Positions 33,487 to 43,600 of a DNA stretch of 64,000 nt are shown piece after piece. This DNA is from Triplophysa rosa. Taxonomy: Eukaryota > Chordata > Actinopteri > Cypriniformes > Nemacheilidae. The notes beneath the pieces were generated by a model. It was not told where the DNA came from. It did not search any database and saw nothing but the letters and a program-made list of their open reading frames with translations. Both the position numbers and the translations under genes were made by a program. The stretch is taken from positions 20,957,509 to 21,021,508 of the forward strand of contig NC_079900.1 of assembly GCF_024868665.1 (NCBI RefSeq), read 5' to 3'. The stretch's first letter is position 1. Every line of letters starts with the position of its first letter.

Positions 33487-34264
33487 CTGTCTAGCACACA
33501 AACAAGACAGGGGTGCCACTTTATTTTACCATTATATCTCTGTTTTTGAATAAGTAAGGGAGATAGCATACAATTGTTTTTCCTTTTGGGGCATGCAGTA
33601 TAGTTATATTCTTTTGAGACATTAATAGGCAGGAAGATAGCCTATGTTTTGTTTATTATTTTGGCAGAAAACCCCTCCCCTTTAGCCCAAAAAGAAACAA
33701 CAAGTCTATTTGTTCATTTATGACCCCAAGAGAACTAACTGAGAGGGCTATGTATTATGTGCTCTCTTTATTTTCTTTTCCCCATTTTTCTTTCTATCTT
33801 TTTCTTACTCTCATCACAATCTTTAAGCAGGACAAGACTGGGGTGATCTGAAACAGAACTGCAGATTCTCAAAGCAACAGAGTTTCTGAATGACATCACG
33901 GACATATATGAACTGATACGACGAAAGGAAATAAGATTACCATGGAAATGATGTCTTCCTCTCCAGGAAGAAGAATATTCATCAAACCGACAACAAATCT
34001 GGCATAAGAGAGTGGACAACGAGAGAAAGCCTTAACAACTAGAGGTCATAACTTATCTATCACGGAGTGGGAATACGTGTGTGCGCATTACCCAAGGAAC
34101 TAAGAACTGTGAGTAGGAGCACGAGGGCAAAGTGCCAGTGGAAGAACTACCCTCATATAGAGAGGGTGGGGGCCACCCACTGGACGAACATAGTTAGCTT
34201 AAAGATATTAGTTACCCTGCAGTGACTCCTTTAGTGACCTCAACCATTTCAGAGACTTTTCCAT
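33487..34264. other. spacer between env1 and small ORFs, with a strong hairpin
   Basis: No long ORF. An imperfect hairpin lies at 34135-34183: outer arms CCAGTGG/CCACTGG and inner stem ACCCTC/GAGGGT with a 7-nt loop. It could contain leader or promoter signals for the downstream ORFs, but nothing further could be recognised. Confidence 0.4.
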
Positions 34265-34633
34265 ATGTGGCATCACGTTGTACCATTGACAACTCAAGAT
34301 CATTTGTTACGTAATATAAAGACATCACACTCTAGAACTTTTCCATTTAGTCCGACATATTTTTGGTCAACTTCTTTTTTGGCAAATACTCATAGATCAA
34401 GGGACATCGACAGAATATTGGCAAATGACGACAGCATATTAGCAGTCTTTGCAACAATTGCAGAAAAGTCTACAGACAATGAAGCGCAATTAGGAAGAAC
34501 ATATATTGTTGGAGAAGCAAGAAAAAACCTTCGACCAGTATTGGACAGAGCAACTGGCTATATAAGCTTGGAATATACGGACATCGATTCACGGCTTTGG
34601 AAATACTTTACTGAATACTACCCTAATAATTGA
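34265..34633 (+). CDS. small ORF acc1 of the retroviral locus (122 aa), unknown function
   Basis: Not recognised. It is a soluble-looking protein without signal peptide or membrane span. The N-terminal ~45 residues are basic and aromatic and may be non-coding; the true start could be downstream or supplied by splicing. A DDSILAV block at 55-61 and an RPVLDRATGYI block at 90-100 recur with the same spacing in the next ORF (acc2), suggesting a duplicated accessory gene. It stops 24 bases before the acc2 ATG. Its position between two env genes suggests a retroviral accessory or regulatory protein, by inference only. Confidence 0.5.
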   Translation: MWHHVVPLTTQDHLLRNIKTSHSRTFPFSPTYFWSTSFLANTHRSRDIDRILANDDSILAVFATIAEKSTDNEAQLGRTYIVGEARKNLRPVLDRATGYISLEYTDIDSRLWKYFTEYYPNN

Positions 34634-34657
34634 CCTGATAAACATTGTATCTGACGA

Positions 34658-35128
34658 ATGTCATCTGCCTTCAAACAATTTGCTGAAAAATTCAGACCTG
34701 ATCATACGGAAGACACACCTCACCGAAAACCCCCTGCAGACCGAATAAGAGGGACATCACTCTATTTTCCAACTAGGGAGGAGGGTACTGAGCGACCGTG
34801 TTATCAAGAACTAGTGAATTCTGGTTATGTGTCTACATTTCGGAATCATCTGGAACATTTAGAGTCGCTGAAATTGGTGCCACATGATAATGCTATATTA
34901 GCTGTAGGTATTACTTCAACACAGGATGATTCATGGACTGAAAGGAGACCAAGTTGGACTTTAAGTGTGTGCACCCAATATTTGCTTTGGCCCTCAATTA
35001 ACCTGAACACAGGAATTTTAAAATTCAAACCACATAATTGTCATACTCGATTTAAAGCAGAATCTAGATTAAAACCAGGTCAGTGGATGATTTTTAATTA
35101 TCGCACTGAAGGATATGAATTGAATTGA
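34658..35128 (+). CDS. small ORF acc2 of the retroviral locus (156 aa), unknown function
   Basis: Not recognised. A hydrophilic N-terminus (residues 1-50, rich in K/R/E/P) precedes a region with DNAILAV (77-83) and WPSINLNTGIL (111-121). The shared pieces relative to acc1 are ILAV, then 29-30 residues to Pro, then 6 residues to Thr-Gly. A strongly basic patch with two Cys (C105, C128) and FKPHNCHTRFK lies near 122-133. There is no membrane span. The stop is 33 bases before the env2 ATG, so the three ORFs are compactly ordered. A regulatory (transactivator-like) or antagonist role is possible, but nothing in the sequence proves it. Confidence 0.55.
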   Translation: MSSAFKQFAEKFRPDHTEDTPHRKPPADRIRGTSLYFPTREEGTERPCYQELVNSGYVSTFRNHLEHLESLKLVPHDNAILAVGITSTQDDSWTERRPSWTLSVCTQYLLWPSINLNTGILKFKPHNCHTRFKAESRLKPGQWMIFNYRTEGYELN

Positions 35129-35161
35129 ATCTTACTAAAATTAAACCTTGCAAATAACAAT

Positions 35162-36907
35162 ATGGAGGGCAGAAGACACCCATGGCATCCCATGAGACTC
35201 CGAAAGTTGTTTGGACAGCGAGACATAGCATCTATGTTGATAATTTTGACATGTGTGATCATAATACCAATACTTATGAGACAAATCCCAGATGATGAAG
35301 AATTTTCAGATTCCCTTTTCAAACGCAAAGACATGGATATGGATTTGAACGATAGAGACTTTTTGAATACTACCTTGGAGCAGGCTGACCCAGGAGTAAA
35401 TGCTACTGCATCTGACCATTTGTTCCCAGGTCAGTTAGTTCCAGAGTCTGCGGCAAAACACCGAAATAAACGACAGAGTAACAACTACACAACAGAGGAC
35501 TCATGGATGGATCTCCCTAATCCCCCTCATCCCTATGCTACTAACATGTGGTGGAGATTCACTAATCATACAGTCAAAAAGTATGCTTCCAGAAACTGTT
35601 ATGTTTGTGCTCAATTTCCTCATAGTGCTGTAGGAGGAGACTGGTGGCCACATCAAGACCTAAATATTACATTTGAGATAGCTATGATTGCAGTAGCAGC
35701 TGTTGTATTACAAAAGACCAAGGGAGTTATGGTGTATCAAAAAATGGATACTTGGCAATCAATTGTTATCCCTAAAAGAATCTTTGCTCAGATAGCGACT
35801 GTAAAGCGTATACCAAGTAATCTCATCTGTTATGAGCGACTTTCAGAAGCTCCAGGAGCTTCAAAAACTTCAGGAGAACAATCCTTGGGAAAATTACCAG
35901 AGAAAAAGTGTTCAGATATCTACAAGCAAACAAATGCAACTATGAGGCAAAGTTGTATGTCATGTCTTCGAACAGCAGATCAAGTGAATCCTAAACCTGG
36001 CATTTCTACAACTACCCATGAAGTACCACAGCCACTTGTGGCCTACAAATATCTTTTGACTTCAGAGAAAGGAAGAGCAAAATGTCCATTATGCTCAACT
36101 GTGCATGTTCCAGATCAACAAGGTACAGGTATCGTTGAGGGACACTATTGGCTGTGTGGCTATCGTGTGTACTTATCCTTACCAGAGGGGTGGACAGGAC
36201 TTTGTGCTTTAGTCCAACTGCATGGTGGTGCCATTATCTTACCACATCGATCAATGGAGAATCAACAACGAACAAGAAGAGACCTAATCAACTTCATGAG
36301 AGAAAGCCCAGTGCCAAAGAATCATCACATATGGACTATTGCTGAGAAGCTTGTGGCTGCTTTCCTTCCAGCACTGGGAATGGAATCACTGATGGAAGAA
36401 GTGGAAATCACCAGATATGAGCTGTCTTCATTTATCAACACAACGAAAATCATGATGGAGGGAATCAGAGAGGAACTGCGAGGAATAAGACTTACTGCTC
36501 TCCAGAACCGGATGGTTTTGGATCAACTCACTGCAGCGCAAGGAGGTGTTTGTGTTATGGTAGGAGAGACTTGTTGTACCTACATACCAGACAATGACGC
36601 GGATGGACATCTTATCGAACAAGGAATAGAGAATATTACATTGTTGTCTACAATGATTGCAAAGAATGAAGTGAACACAGACTCTTCCATTTGGAGCTGG
36701 TTTAACAGCATATTCCATAATCTGCATAACATATTGATATTTGCTGCGTGTATTATATCACCAATTATGATATTGATATGTTGTTGGCCTTGCATAATGC
36801 ATGCATGTAAGAGAGTTATTCCATCTGGTCCGCATCATCAGATGATGGTCTATTCAGTCAGTGATGATCAGCTCTTTGCAATTGATCAACTCTTTGCAGT
36901 TGAGTAA
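35162..36907 (+). CDS. second retroviral envelope glycoprotein, env2 (581 aa)
   Basis: A second Env-type glycoprotein, only distantly similar to env1. It has an unusual long leader: a hydrophobic span at residues 24-38, then an acidic stretch and an RNKR furin-type site at 101-104. SU follows with CYVC at 146-149, further CxxC pairs near 265-268 and 308-311, and a WLCG...LP.GW.GLCA block (330-349). RTRR at 370-373 is a good SU/TM cleavage site. TM has coiled-coil-like sequence and C464-x6-C471-C472, sharing the GGVCVM.GE.CCTYIP block with env1. A membrane span lies at about 523-543, followed by a short tail. The frame is intact. The leader-plus-furin layout recalls Env proteins whose leader peptide is cleaved in the secretory pathway, while the CxxC/CX6CC pair is gamma-type. 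Confidence 0.78.
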   Translation: MEGRRHPWHPMRLRKLFGQRDIASMLIILTCVIIIPILMRQIPDDEEFSDSLFKRKDMDMDLNDRDFLNTTLEQADPGVNATASDHLFPGQLVPESAAKHRNKRQSNNYTTEDSWMDLPNPPHPYATNMWWRFTNHTVKKYASRNCYVCAQFPHSAVGGDWWPHQDLNITFEIAMIAVAAVVLQKTKGVMVYQKMDTWQSIVIPKRIFAQIATVKRIPSNLICYERLSEAPGASKTSGEQSLGKLPEKKCSDIYKQTNATMRQSCMSCLRTADQVNPKPGISTTTHEVPQPLVAYKYLLTSEKGRAKCPLCSTVHVPDQQGTGIVEGHYWLCGYRVYLSLPEGWTGLCALVQLHGGAIILPHRSMENQQRTRRDLINFMRESPVPKNHHIWTIAEKLVAAFLPALGMESLMEEVEITRYELSSFINTTKIMMEGIREELRGIRLTALQNRMVLDQLTAAQGGVCVMVGETCCTYIPDNDADGHLIEQGIENITLLSTMIAKNEVNTDSSIWSWFNSIFHNLHNILIFAACIISPIMILICCWPCIMHACKRVIPSGPHHQMMVYSVSDDQLFAIDQLFAVE

Positions 36908-37130
36908 GAAAAGTTACTAAAGTAATTGGTTAAAAGCAGGTGTTATCCGTGTTACGAGATGACCAAGATGGGTCAGTTGGATTTTTATCTTTTCTAGATT
37001 GCATTCATACCTACAATGAGTATAATCATTGATACTGATTCATGTTGCTCATGCAAATATATTTTCTTTGTAGTAGATATTCCTCTTCAATTAGTAGACT
37101 TAATCATATGTGGGACTCTTATGGAGCCCC

Positions 37131-37141
37131 AAAGGGGGGAA
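37131..37141 (+). promoter_or_regulatory. polypurine tract
   Basis: AAAGGGGGGAA lies just ahead of the proposed LTR and downstream of env2, the expected place for the plus-strand primer. Five bases (TATAT) separate it from the TG chosen as LTR start, so the exact LTR edge is uncertain. Confidence 0.55.
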
Positions 37142-37146
37142 TATAT

Positions 37147-37836
37147 TGTGCATAATTCTGATCATTTTGTGTCATTTTGTGCATATATGCACTTTTGGGC
37201 TCTGTTGTACACCCCACTTATAAGAAGTATTCATAGGAATGATATTACCATAGATGTGTTAATAATCAGACCAATGATTGAGTGTTACAAGTGAATATAT
37301 GAAGATGATTTAATGATTTAATGCCATAATCAGTATACTTAAGCATTGATTGAGTGTTGTTTGAACATATACGTATATTTTAATCATTTTATCCAAGTAT
37401 AGAACAGATTTCAGCAATACAAAATTCAGTGATGTCTTTGAGATCTGTTTGAGGCCTGACCTAGATAAAGTTCAAAAGGTTGAACATGTAGTTCACTTTG
37501 TGGCCTGAAAACTGGTACCAACAGGAAAACTTATTTTTAAAAACTAAGTAAAGGTCGACATTCCACTATTAGATACAAACCTTGTTGCCTAGAAAATAAT
37601 AGTGGCAGACGAGAATGATTGGATAATAAAAAATAAAAGGTAAAGGGAATTTCCTGATTGGTTTAGGAAAGCACCTCCTTTCCTAAATTTCACTATAACT
37701 ACAGGCTGGAAAACACTAAGTTTTCAGATGACTGGGGACATCTCACTTTGTTTGGCCTGATCAAATAAAGTTAACTCCTTGACACCTGAACCTTCTTTGT
37801 CTGAGAGGTTTTTTTTCAAGATCGACTTCTACCACA
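37147..37836 (+). repeat. putative 3' LTR (~690 bp)
   Basis: It starts TGTG and ends CACA. It contains an AATAAA at 37764-37769, followed by a T-rich stretch, as in R/U5. A 5' copy is not visible in the window, so LTR identity cannot be confirmed by comparison. The boundaries are inferred from the polypurine tract and terminal dinucleotides. Confidence 0.5.
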
Positions 37837-37984
37837 TCACTACCAACATCTAATTAAATTGAGCAATTTCAACATGAGTTATATCAACTTGCCAGTGGCC
37901 AAAACTTAAGATTGAATTGATTTGTGAAGAGTTCATTGTCCTTCAAAAAAATACTTTTTTTACAGTGAAAGCAAATGCTATTCC

Positions 37985-38318
37985 TTAAAGGGATATTTCA
38001 CCCCTGAATCAAAATTTCCCATGTTTTACTCACCCTCAAGGCATCCTAAACGAATATGATCTTCTTCTGGAAGAACAATGCAGTCGTTGTTATAATCCCA
38101 AGTATCATTTTACTTCCAAGTAGTAGAATGGGAGTGGATGGTAGTTGACTTTTTGAAGGTCCAAAAAGTGCCTCCATCAATCACAGAAATGCTCGACATG
38201 GCTCTGTGGTCTTAACAAAGGTCTTATGAAGCGAATCGATGTGTTTGTTTAGAGGAAATATTGATATTGGCAGTGCTATTAACGTTAATGTCCAGCTTCA
38301 GTTATCCCTCGGTCTGCA
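37985..38318. mobile_element. left-half copy of the 26543 fold-back family
   Basis: It matches 26543-26870 in order (TTAAAGGGATATTTCA, CACCCTCAAGGCATCCT, CCAAAAAGTGC, GAAGCGAAT, TTAACGTTAATGTC) but has no right arm. Confidence 0.7.
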
Positions 38319-38393
38319 CATGCACTGAAAGTGACTTCTTAAACCTGACTTTTAAATGCCAAAAGAATGTGATAATAAACAATAAGTCTGATC

Positions 38394-38741
38394 TTAAAGG
38401 TCCAGGGTATGAAATTTAGCGCCATCTAGCTCTGAGGTTGCTAATTGCAACCAACTCTCACTCCACCCCTCCCTTTCAAAGCAATACGGTGGCTGACACA
38501 GGACAAAGATGTCATCACGTTTTTGCTTCTTTTCCGAAGGAGATAACATATTTATGAAACTCATTCTGTAGCAGTGTGTCTGTTCAGGGCTACTGTGGAA
38601 ACAACATGGTGAATGGCATGTAAGGGAACCCGCGGGTGTATGTAGATAGAAATAGTTCATTCTGAAGTAGTACAAACATAACGCTTCATTATGTAAATTA
38701 GATTAGATTAGATCCCCTAATCTTACACACTGGTACTTTAA
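38394..38741. mobile_element. GTCCAGTGT-type MITE, short copy
   Basis: Left TTAAAGGTCCAGGGTATGAA and right TTACACACTGGTACTTTAA are inverted. The interior shares TATGTAGATAGAAATAG and TTCATTATGTAA with the longer copies at 41987-42863 and 45174-46430. Confidence 0.6.
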
Positions 38742-38921
38742 TTTCTTATACTTATTATTTTTCATAATCTTGACTATTTTTCTACATTATTTAGTTTATT
38801 AGTTATACTGTAGATAATATTCATTTCTTTCTTCCTATTACATTCTACATTTCATTGGATGCTGCATTTGTATTGTCTTCACAAGTAGAAATGAGTTTCC
38901 AGTGGTCTCATTCTCAAGGTT

Positions 38922-39227
38922 CTTAAAGGGATAGTTCACGCAAAAATGAAGATTCACTCATCATTTTACTCACACTCCGATTGTTTCTTTGTTCTGCTGA
39001 ACACAAAGAAAGATATTTGGAGGAGTGTCGTTAACAAAACAGATCTCATCACCCATTTACTCCCTAGTATGGAAGTAAATGGGGGATGAGATCTGTTTGG
39101 TTACAAACATTATTCCAGATATCGTCCTTTGTGTTTAGCAAAACAAAGAAATTTATACAGGTTTTGAAAAACCTGAGGGTCAGTAAATGATGACAGAATT
39201 TTCATTTTTGGGTGAACTATCCCTTTA
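38922..39227. mobile_element. AGTTCACCC-family MITE, well-preserved copy
   Basis: Left TTAAAGGGATAGTTCACGC and right GGGTGAACTATCCCTTTAA are near-perfect inverted ends of 305 bp. This is the cleanest family member in the window. Confidence 0.8.
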
Positions 39228-40653
39228 ATAACGTCACAAGATAATGTTATGAAGAATTCATTTTCCACTGTTTGTGAAACCTGCTCAATGTGCTTCTATA
39301 GTCAGACAGAGTATATGAGAGAATATGAGCGATGAAACTCTAGACAGAGTTCTAGATGGAGTTAGAATGAGTAAACGCCACCATGATTTTCTCTCCTTAA
39401 TAAACTTTGCTTGTTTTATTATATCATCACTTTGTCTCCTGTCTGCTGTTCTTCCCTTTTATTTCTAATATTAGACATTTCATTTTTGGTGTATAAACAA
39501 TATGGAGTAACACTACTGTATCATTTTGGATTATTTTTTTAATAATTTTGGATCAATAGATAGTATAATCTATCAATGCAAACACAATTCATTGGAAACA
39601 CTGGCTATTTAATAAGCAATGTTTCAGCAGTTTCTTTTTTTTGACTTTTTAATTGTTTTGATAATTTAATATTCTTTAGTATTTAGTATAATTTTTTTTG
39701 TTAATATGCTTGTTAAAAGAGCACAAGCGCCATTTCATGTTTTGCGGTATTCGGCACGGGGTTTTTCTACTCTCACATTTAATAAAGGTAAAATTATGGT
39801 GCAGTTGATATAACTTAAAAATAAATTGTAATTGCTCAACCTATTTTGGTAAATTGAAATGCGTATGTACAAGGCGTGGCACATCAGACAGGGTTATAAT
39901 GTCATAGCAAATAGAGAAACTGATGATTTTCGTTGAAAAAGTGTATAACAGTTCCAGGTCGGCGGGTGGCGCTGTTGGTCAATGTGTTTCTACCAGCGCC
40001 TCATTCGAGCTTTAAAGAAGAAGACATGGCATCACGACTTGTCATAAACAGTTCGAGGTGAAGATGTTTTTAATATCAAACATATGTATCATGTACATAT
40101 ATGTGCCCTCGTCGCAAGCCGTGGCTGTTGTTGATGCTCGTTTGTTTATCTGAGATGAATGGAAATATATCTGTCAACTCTCCCTTATTCTTACTTCGTT
40201 AAGCATAACGTTAGCCTATTACGAATATTTTACGACGTTACACAATAACATGGCAATTTATTTTTGTGCTTTGAATACAGCCATTTCCCCTTCTTGATAT
40301 TTAAATAAAATGCTTAATATTAACTGACATTTGATTTCATGTTGACAGGTTGTTTATGCATGTTTCATGTTTTCACCTTTCATGTCTTTTCCCTATTTCC
40401 TAAATGTATTATTGTAGAGGTTTCTGTAATATGTGGCCTTTATTATTGCAATACATTGTATGTCTTGTAAATAATCTTTTTATTTATTTATACCAATTTT
40501 TAATATCCTTAAATTTGATGATACGATAATAATCGTACAAGAATGTCAAAACAGTTTTGAATGATGTTAAACTTGTCAAAATACACCACTGTCATGTTTT
40601 TAAATTGTGTTTTTAAATTGTTTGCTGTTTTGCCAGCCTGATTTAGTTTCGAG

Positions 40654-43600
40654 ATGGAAATCATGGCTGTGAATCTGTCTGCCACATCACCGTCCACTTC
40701 AACTCTGCCTCCATCTCCCTGTGTGGAGGACCCTGGTTTCCCTCTCTCGTCTCTGGACAGTGAAGACTATGTGTTTGTGGAGGCTCGGCATCCCAACAAA
40801 GTGTTGGAAGGCTTGAACAGCTTACGGCTCAATAAAGCCTTCTGTGACGTGACTCTGTGCTGCGGAGGGCAGGAGTTTCCTTGTCACCGCATCGTACTGG
40901 CCTCTTTCAGCTCTTACTTTCAGGTAATATTTTTCTTTAACATTTGTCTTTAACCATCAGCATACTTTGAGTTTATTTGTTTACCCGTGGTCTTCCTCTG
41001 CTGGTGCAGGCCATGTTCTCCACTGACCTGATGGAGTCACGGCAGGAACGGGTGGCCATCAACGGTGTGGAGCCGCAGATGATCGGCATGCTGGTGAGCT
41101 ATGCCTACACGGCAGAGGTGGTGATCTCCAAGGCTAATGTTCAGGCGCTGCTGGCGGCTGCTAATCTGCTGGACGTGATGGCCGTACGGGAGGCCTGCTG
41201 CAGGTTCATGGAGCGTCAGATGGATGAAATGAACTGCGTGGGCATTCACTGTTTTGCCGAGGTACACTCGTGCAGACAGCTGGAGCGACGCAGTATGGAA
41301 TACATCCAACAGCACTTTAGCACCGTCTGCAAACAGGTGAAATCAACCACACGAGATCATTGTGTTGAATAGTGGTGACAAATCTGACCAAAATCTCATA
41401 TACTAATAAGGTTAATTTTATATCACTTTAATTGTATACTTGGTCAGCGTTGGCTATATTACTACAAAAGTCAACATCATCAACTTTGTATTTAAATGAC
41501 TTATTATTATTATACTCTATTATTATTATTATTATTGTTATTAAATGACTAAATTATTATTATTTATTATTACTCTCCAATAACATTGTCTAAAAAGTAG
41601 CCTATTTGCATTACTAGTTAATATAGACTTTTTAAAGTCTTGACAGTCAACACAATAATACATCAATAAAACAATTTCACGGGTGGATCTCATTCATACA
41701 TTTTAGTACGATATGTTTTATTATTGCTTTTACTAATCGTACGTTTTTTTTGTACGATTCACATTGTACAAATTCATAGTAATGAATTACCCACCTTGTA
41801 AAATAGTGACAAAATAAGGTTGTTAAATCTACATCAACTTGTCCACATGAACAATAGAATTGAATGTCTTTTTAATTCTCTTCCATTTTTAAATCTGTCA
41901 AGATTGATTTTAAACATTTTCTATAGGTCTATTTTCATATGAATTTCACGAAAGTGAACAAATTTCTGACTAATTTAAATGCAAACTTAAAGGCTCAGTT
42001 CTTGATTAACAGCGGCCACTAGCATTGTATTATAGATTTGCCACGAATCGCTCAGTCCAAACACGACGGTGGCCACCACAGTACACAAAGATGTCGTTCT
42101 CATGTTGATGCAGGGAAGAGATCACGCGGGCATTAGAAGGACTGTAGAAAGAGTGATGTCTTATTTATTACATAAAATAAAAGGTCTGTGGGTTTTAAGT
42201 TTAAAAAGAAGGATAAAAGTCAGAGCTAGGACCTGCGCTAATATTATAAAGACTTTCCAGCAGAGACGCGTTACGACCTGCAGTACTAAGGCTTTTAGCA
42301 GAGATACTCATAGATATCTATGGATATATATATCTATGAACTATGTTGTTGTTTTTGTTGTAATATTAGCTGTGGGAAGGAGCAGTTTTGAGCGTCATTG
42401 TTTATCTGGAACCGCTTTAATATTGTACTCGTCCAGATACTGGAGAGAGAGAGCGAGAGCGCGTTGGCGCTAAAACTGTAGAGAGAGCGAGAGCATGTTT
42501 TACTCTCTTACTCAATGATGAATAAACTTACATTTAATCCGCGGGTCACATGCGTTCCGAACCATAGAGTACGATCCGCACGGATCCCGCGATCCATTTC
42601 ACCATGATACCGCAGCGGAGAGGAAGAGGAAACGCGCATTGTAGAGTTGTTTGTCCGTTTAGGGCTGCTGTACAAAAAATGGCGGCGAATTCAATGTATG
42701 TAGGCCCGCTCTGTATGTAGATATAAACAGCTTATTCTAAGGTATTACGAACATAATGGTTCATTACGTAAGGTCTTTATACACCTCTGAAGAAATAGTT
42801 TTGTATATTATATTGCATTTCTGTCAATAGATCCTCCTAAAAACACAGTTTTGTTCCTTTAAAAAAGCCTAAACCTCAATATCGTTTTATAGAATTGTTG
42901 AAAGTATAATACATGACTCTAAACAGTATGAGGTGAAGGGGAATGTTTTTAAAGGAAAAATTATTGAATTACAATAATTACATGTAGTATTACACTCAAC
43001 ATTGATCAGAATATACAATAGATTATGCATATTTATGTGAACAACACTGTTCCAGAAGCAGTTCCTGTTTCTGTTTATTTTTTATTTCGTATGATGATTC
43101 AAATGGTAATATGATCAACTTGTCTAGATTAACTGGTACTCGACATGAATATAGCCATAGATGGTGTTAAAAATAATAAATCAATAATTTCTATAAAATG
43201 TAACGTAACGTAATTAAGTCTTGAAGATGTTCGATTAACATTTTTTATTCTGTTCTAAACATTCTCTTGGTTAAAGAAAGTTCTAACATTAGTGTAAAAT
43301 AAAAAATAGGAAGTGCTTCCGGAAAAGTGTTGTTTACATCTTACAAAATGGTCTATATTATTATTTTGATGGTTATTTGACAGAAAGGTGAAGCTCAAAC
43401 CACTATAATGAACCAGCAAATAGAAGTAATAATTGTTTCTCAAGCACTTCCCCATCTTTCATTATTCAGAAATGTTTTGTTAGTGCCACAGTGTTAACAT
43501 TTTTCAAGAGACTCAACCTATAAATGCTTGACTTATGTAACTGTCTGTGCTGGTCCAAGCCATTATGGGATTGATGTCAAAACCCATAAGCTATTAATAT

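Larger units (their letters stand above)
31709..37836 (+). mobile_element. endogenous retrovirus, 3' half: env1, two small ORFs, env2, PPT and LTR-like end
   Basis: After the gap come two intact envelope-type ORFs separated by two small ORFs, then a purine tract (37131-37141) and a segment with LTR features ending in CACA (37833-37836). No gag, protease, RT or integrase is visible, because the 5' side is cut by the gap. All four ORFs are open and A-rich, unlike the decayed DIRS copy, which suggests a young insertion or constraint. Both envelopes have the CxxC and CX6CC pattern of gamma-type retroviral Env. The genus is not assignable from this piece. Confidence 0.75.
37837..40636. other. intergenic and upstream region of the kelch gene
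   Basis: Contains a half fold-back relative (37985-38318), a MITE at 38394-38741 and an AGTTCACCC-family MITE at 38922-39227. The rest to 40636 is AT-rich. A non-coding 5' exon of the kelch gene may end near 40064 (CAGTTCGAG|GTGAAG); this is weak. Confidence 0.5.

Noticed and set aside
37016..37294. 92-codon frame after env2
   Set aside because: It runs through the polypurine tract and into the proposed LTR; probably chance in A/T-rich sequence.
42069..42473. 134-codon open frame
   Set aside because: It lies entirely inside a MITE-like element; the composition is not protein-like and no motif is seen.
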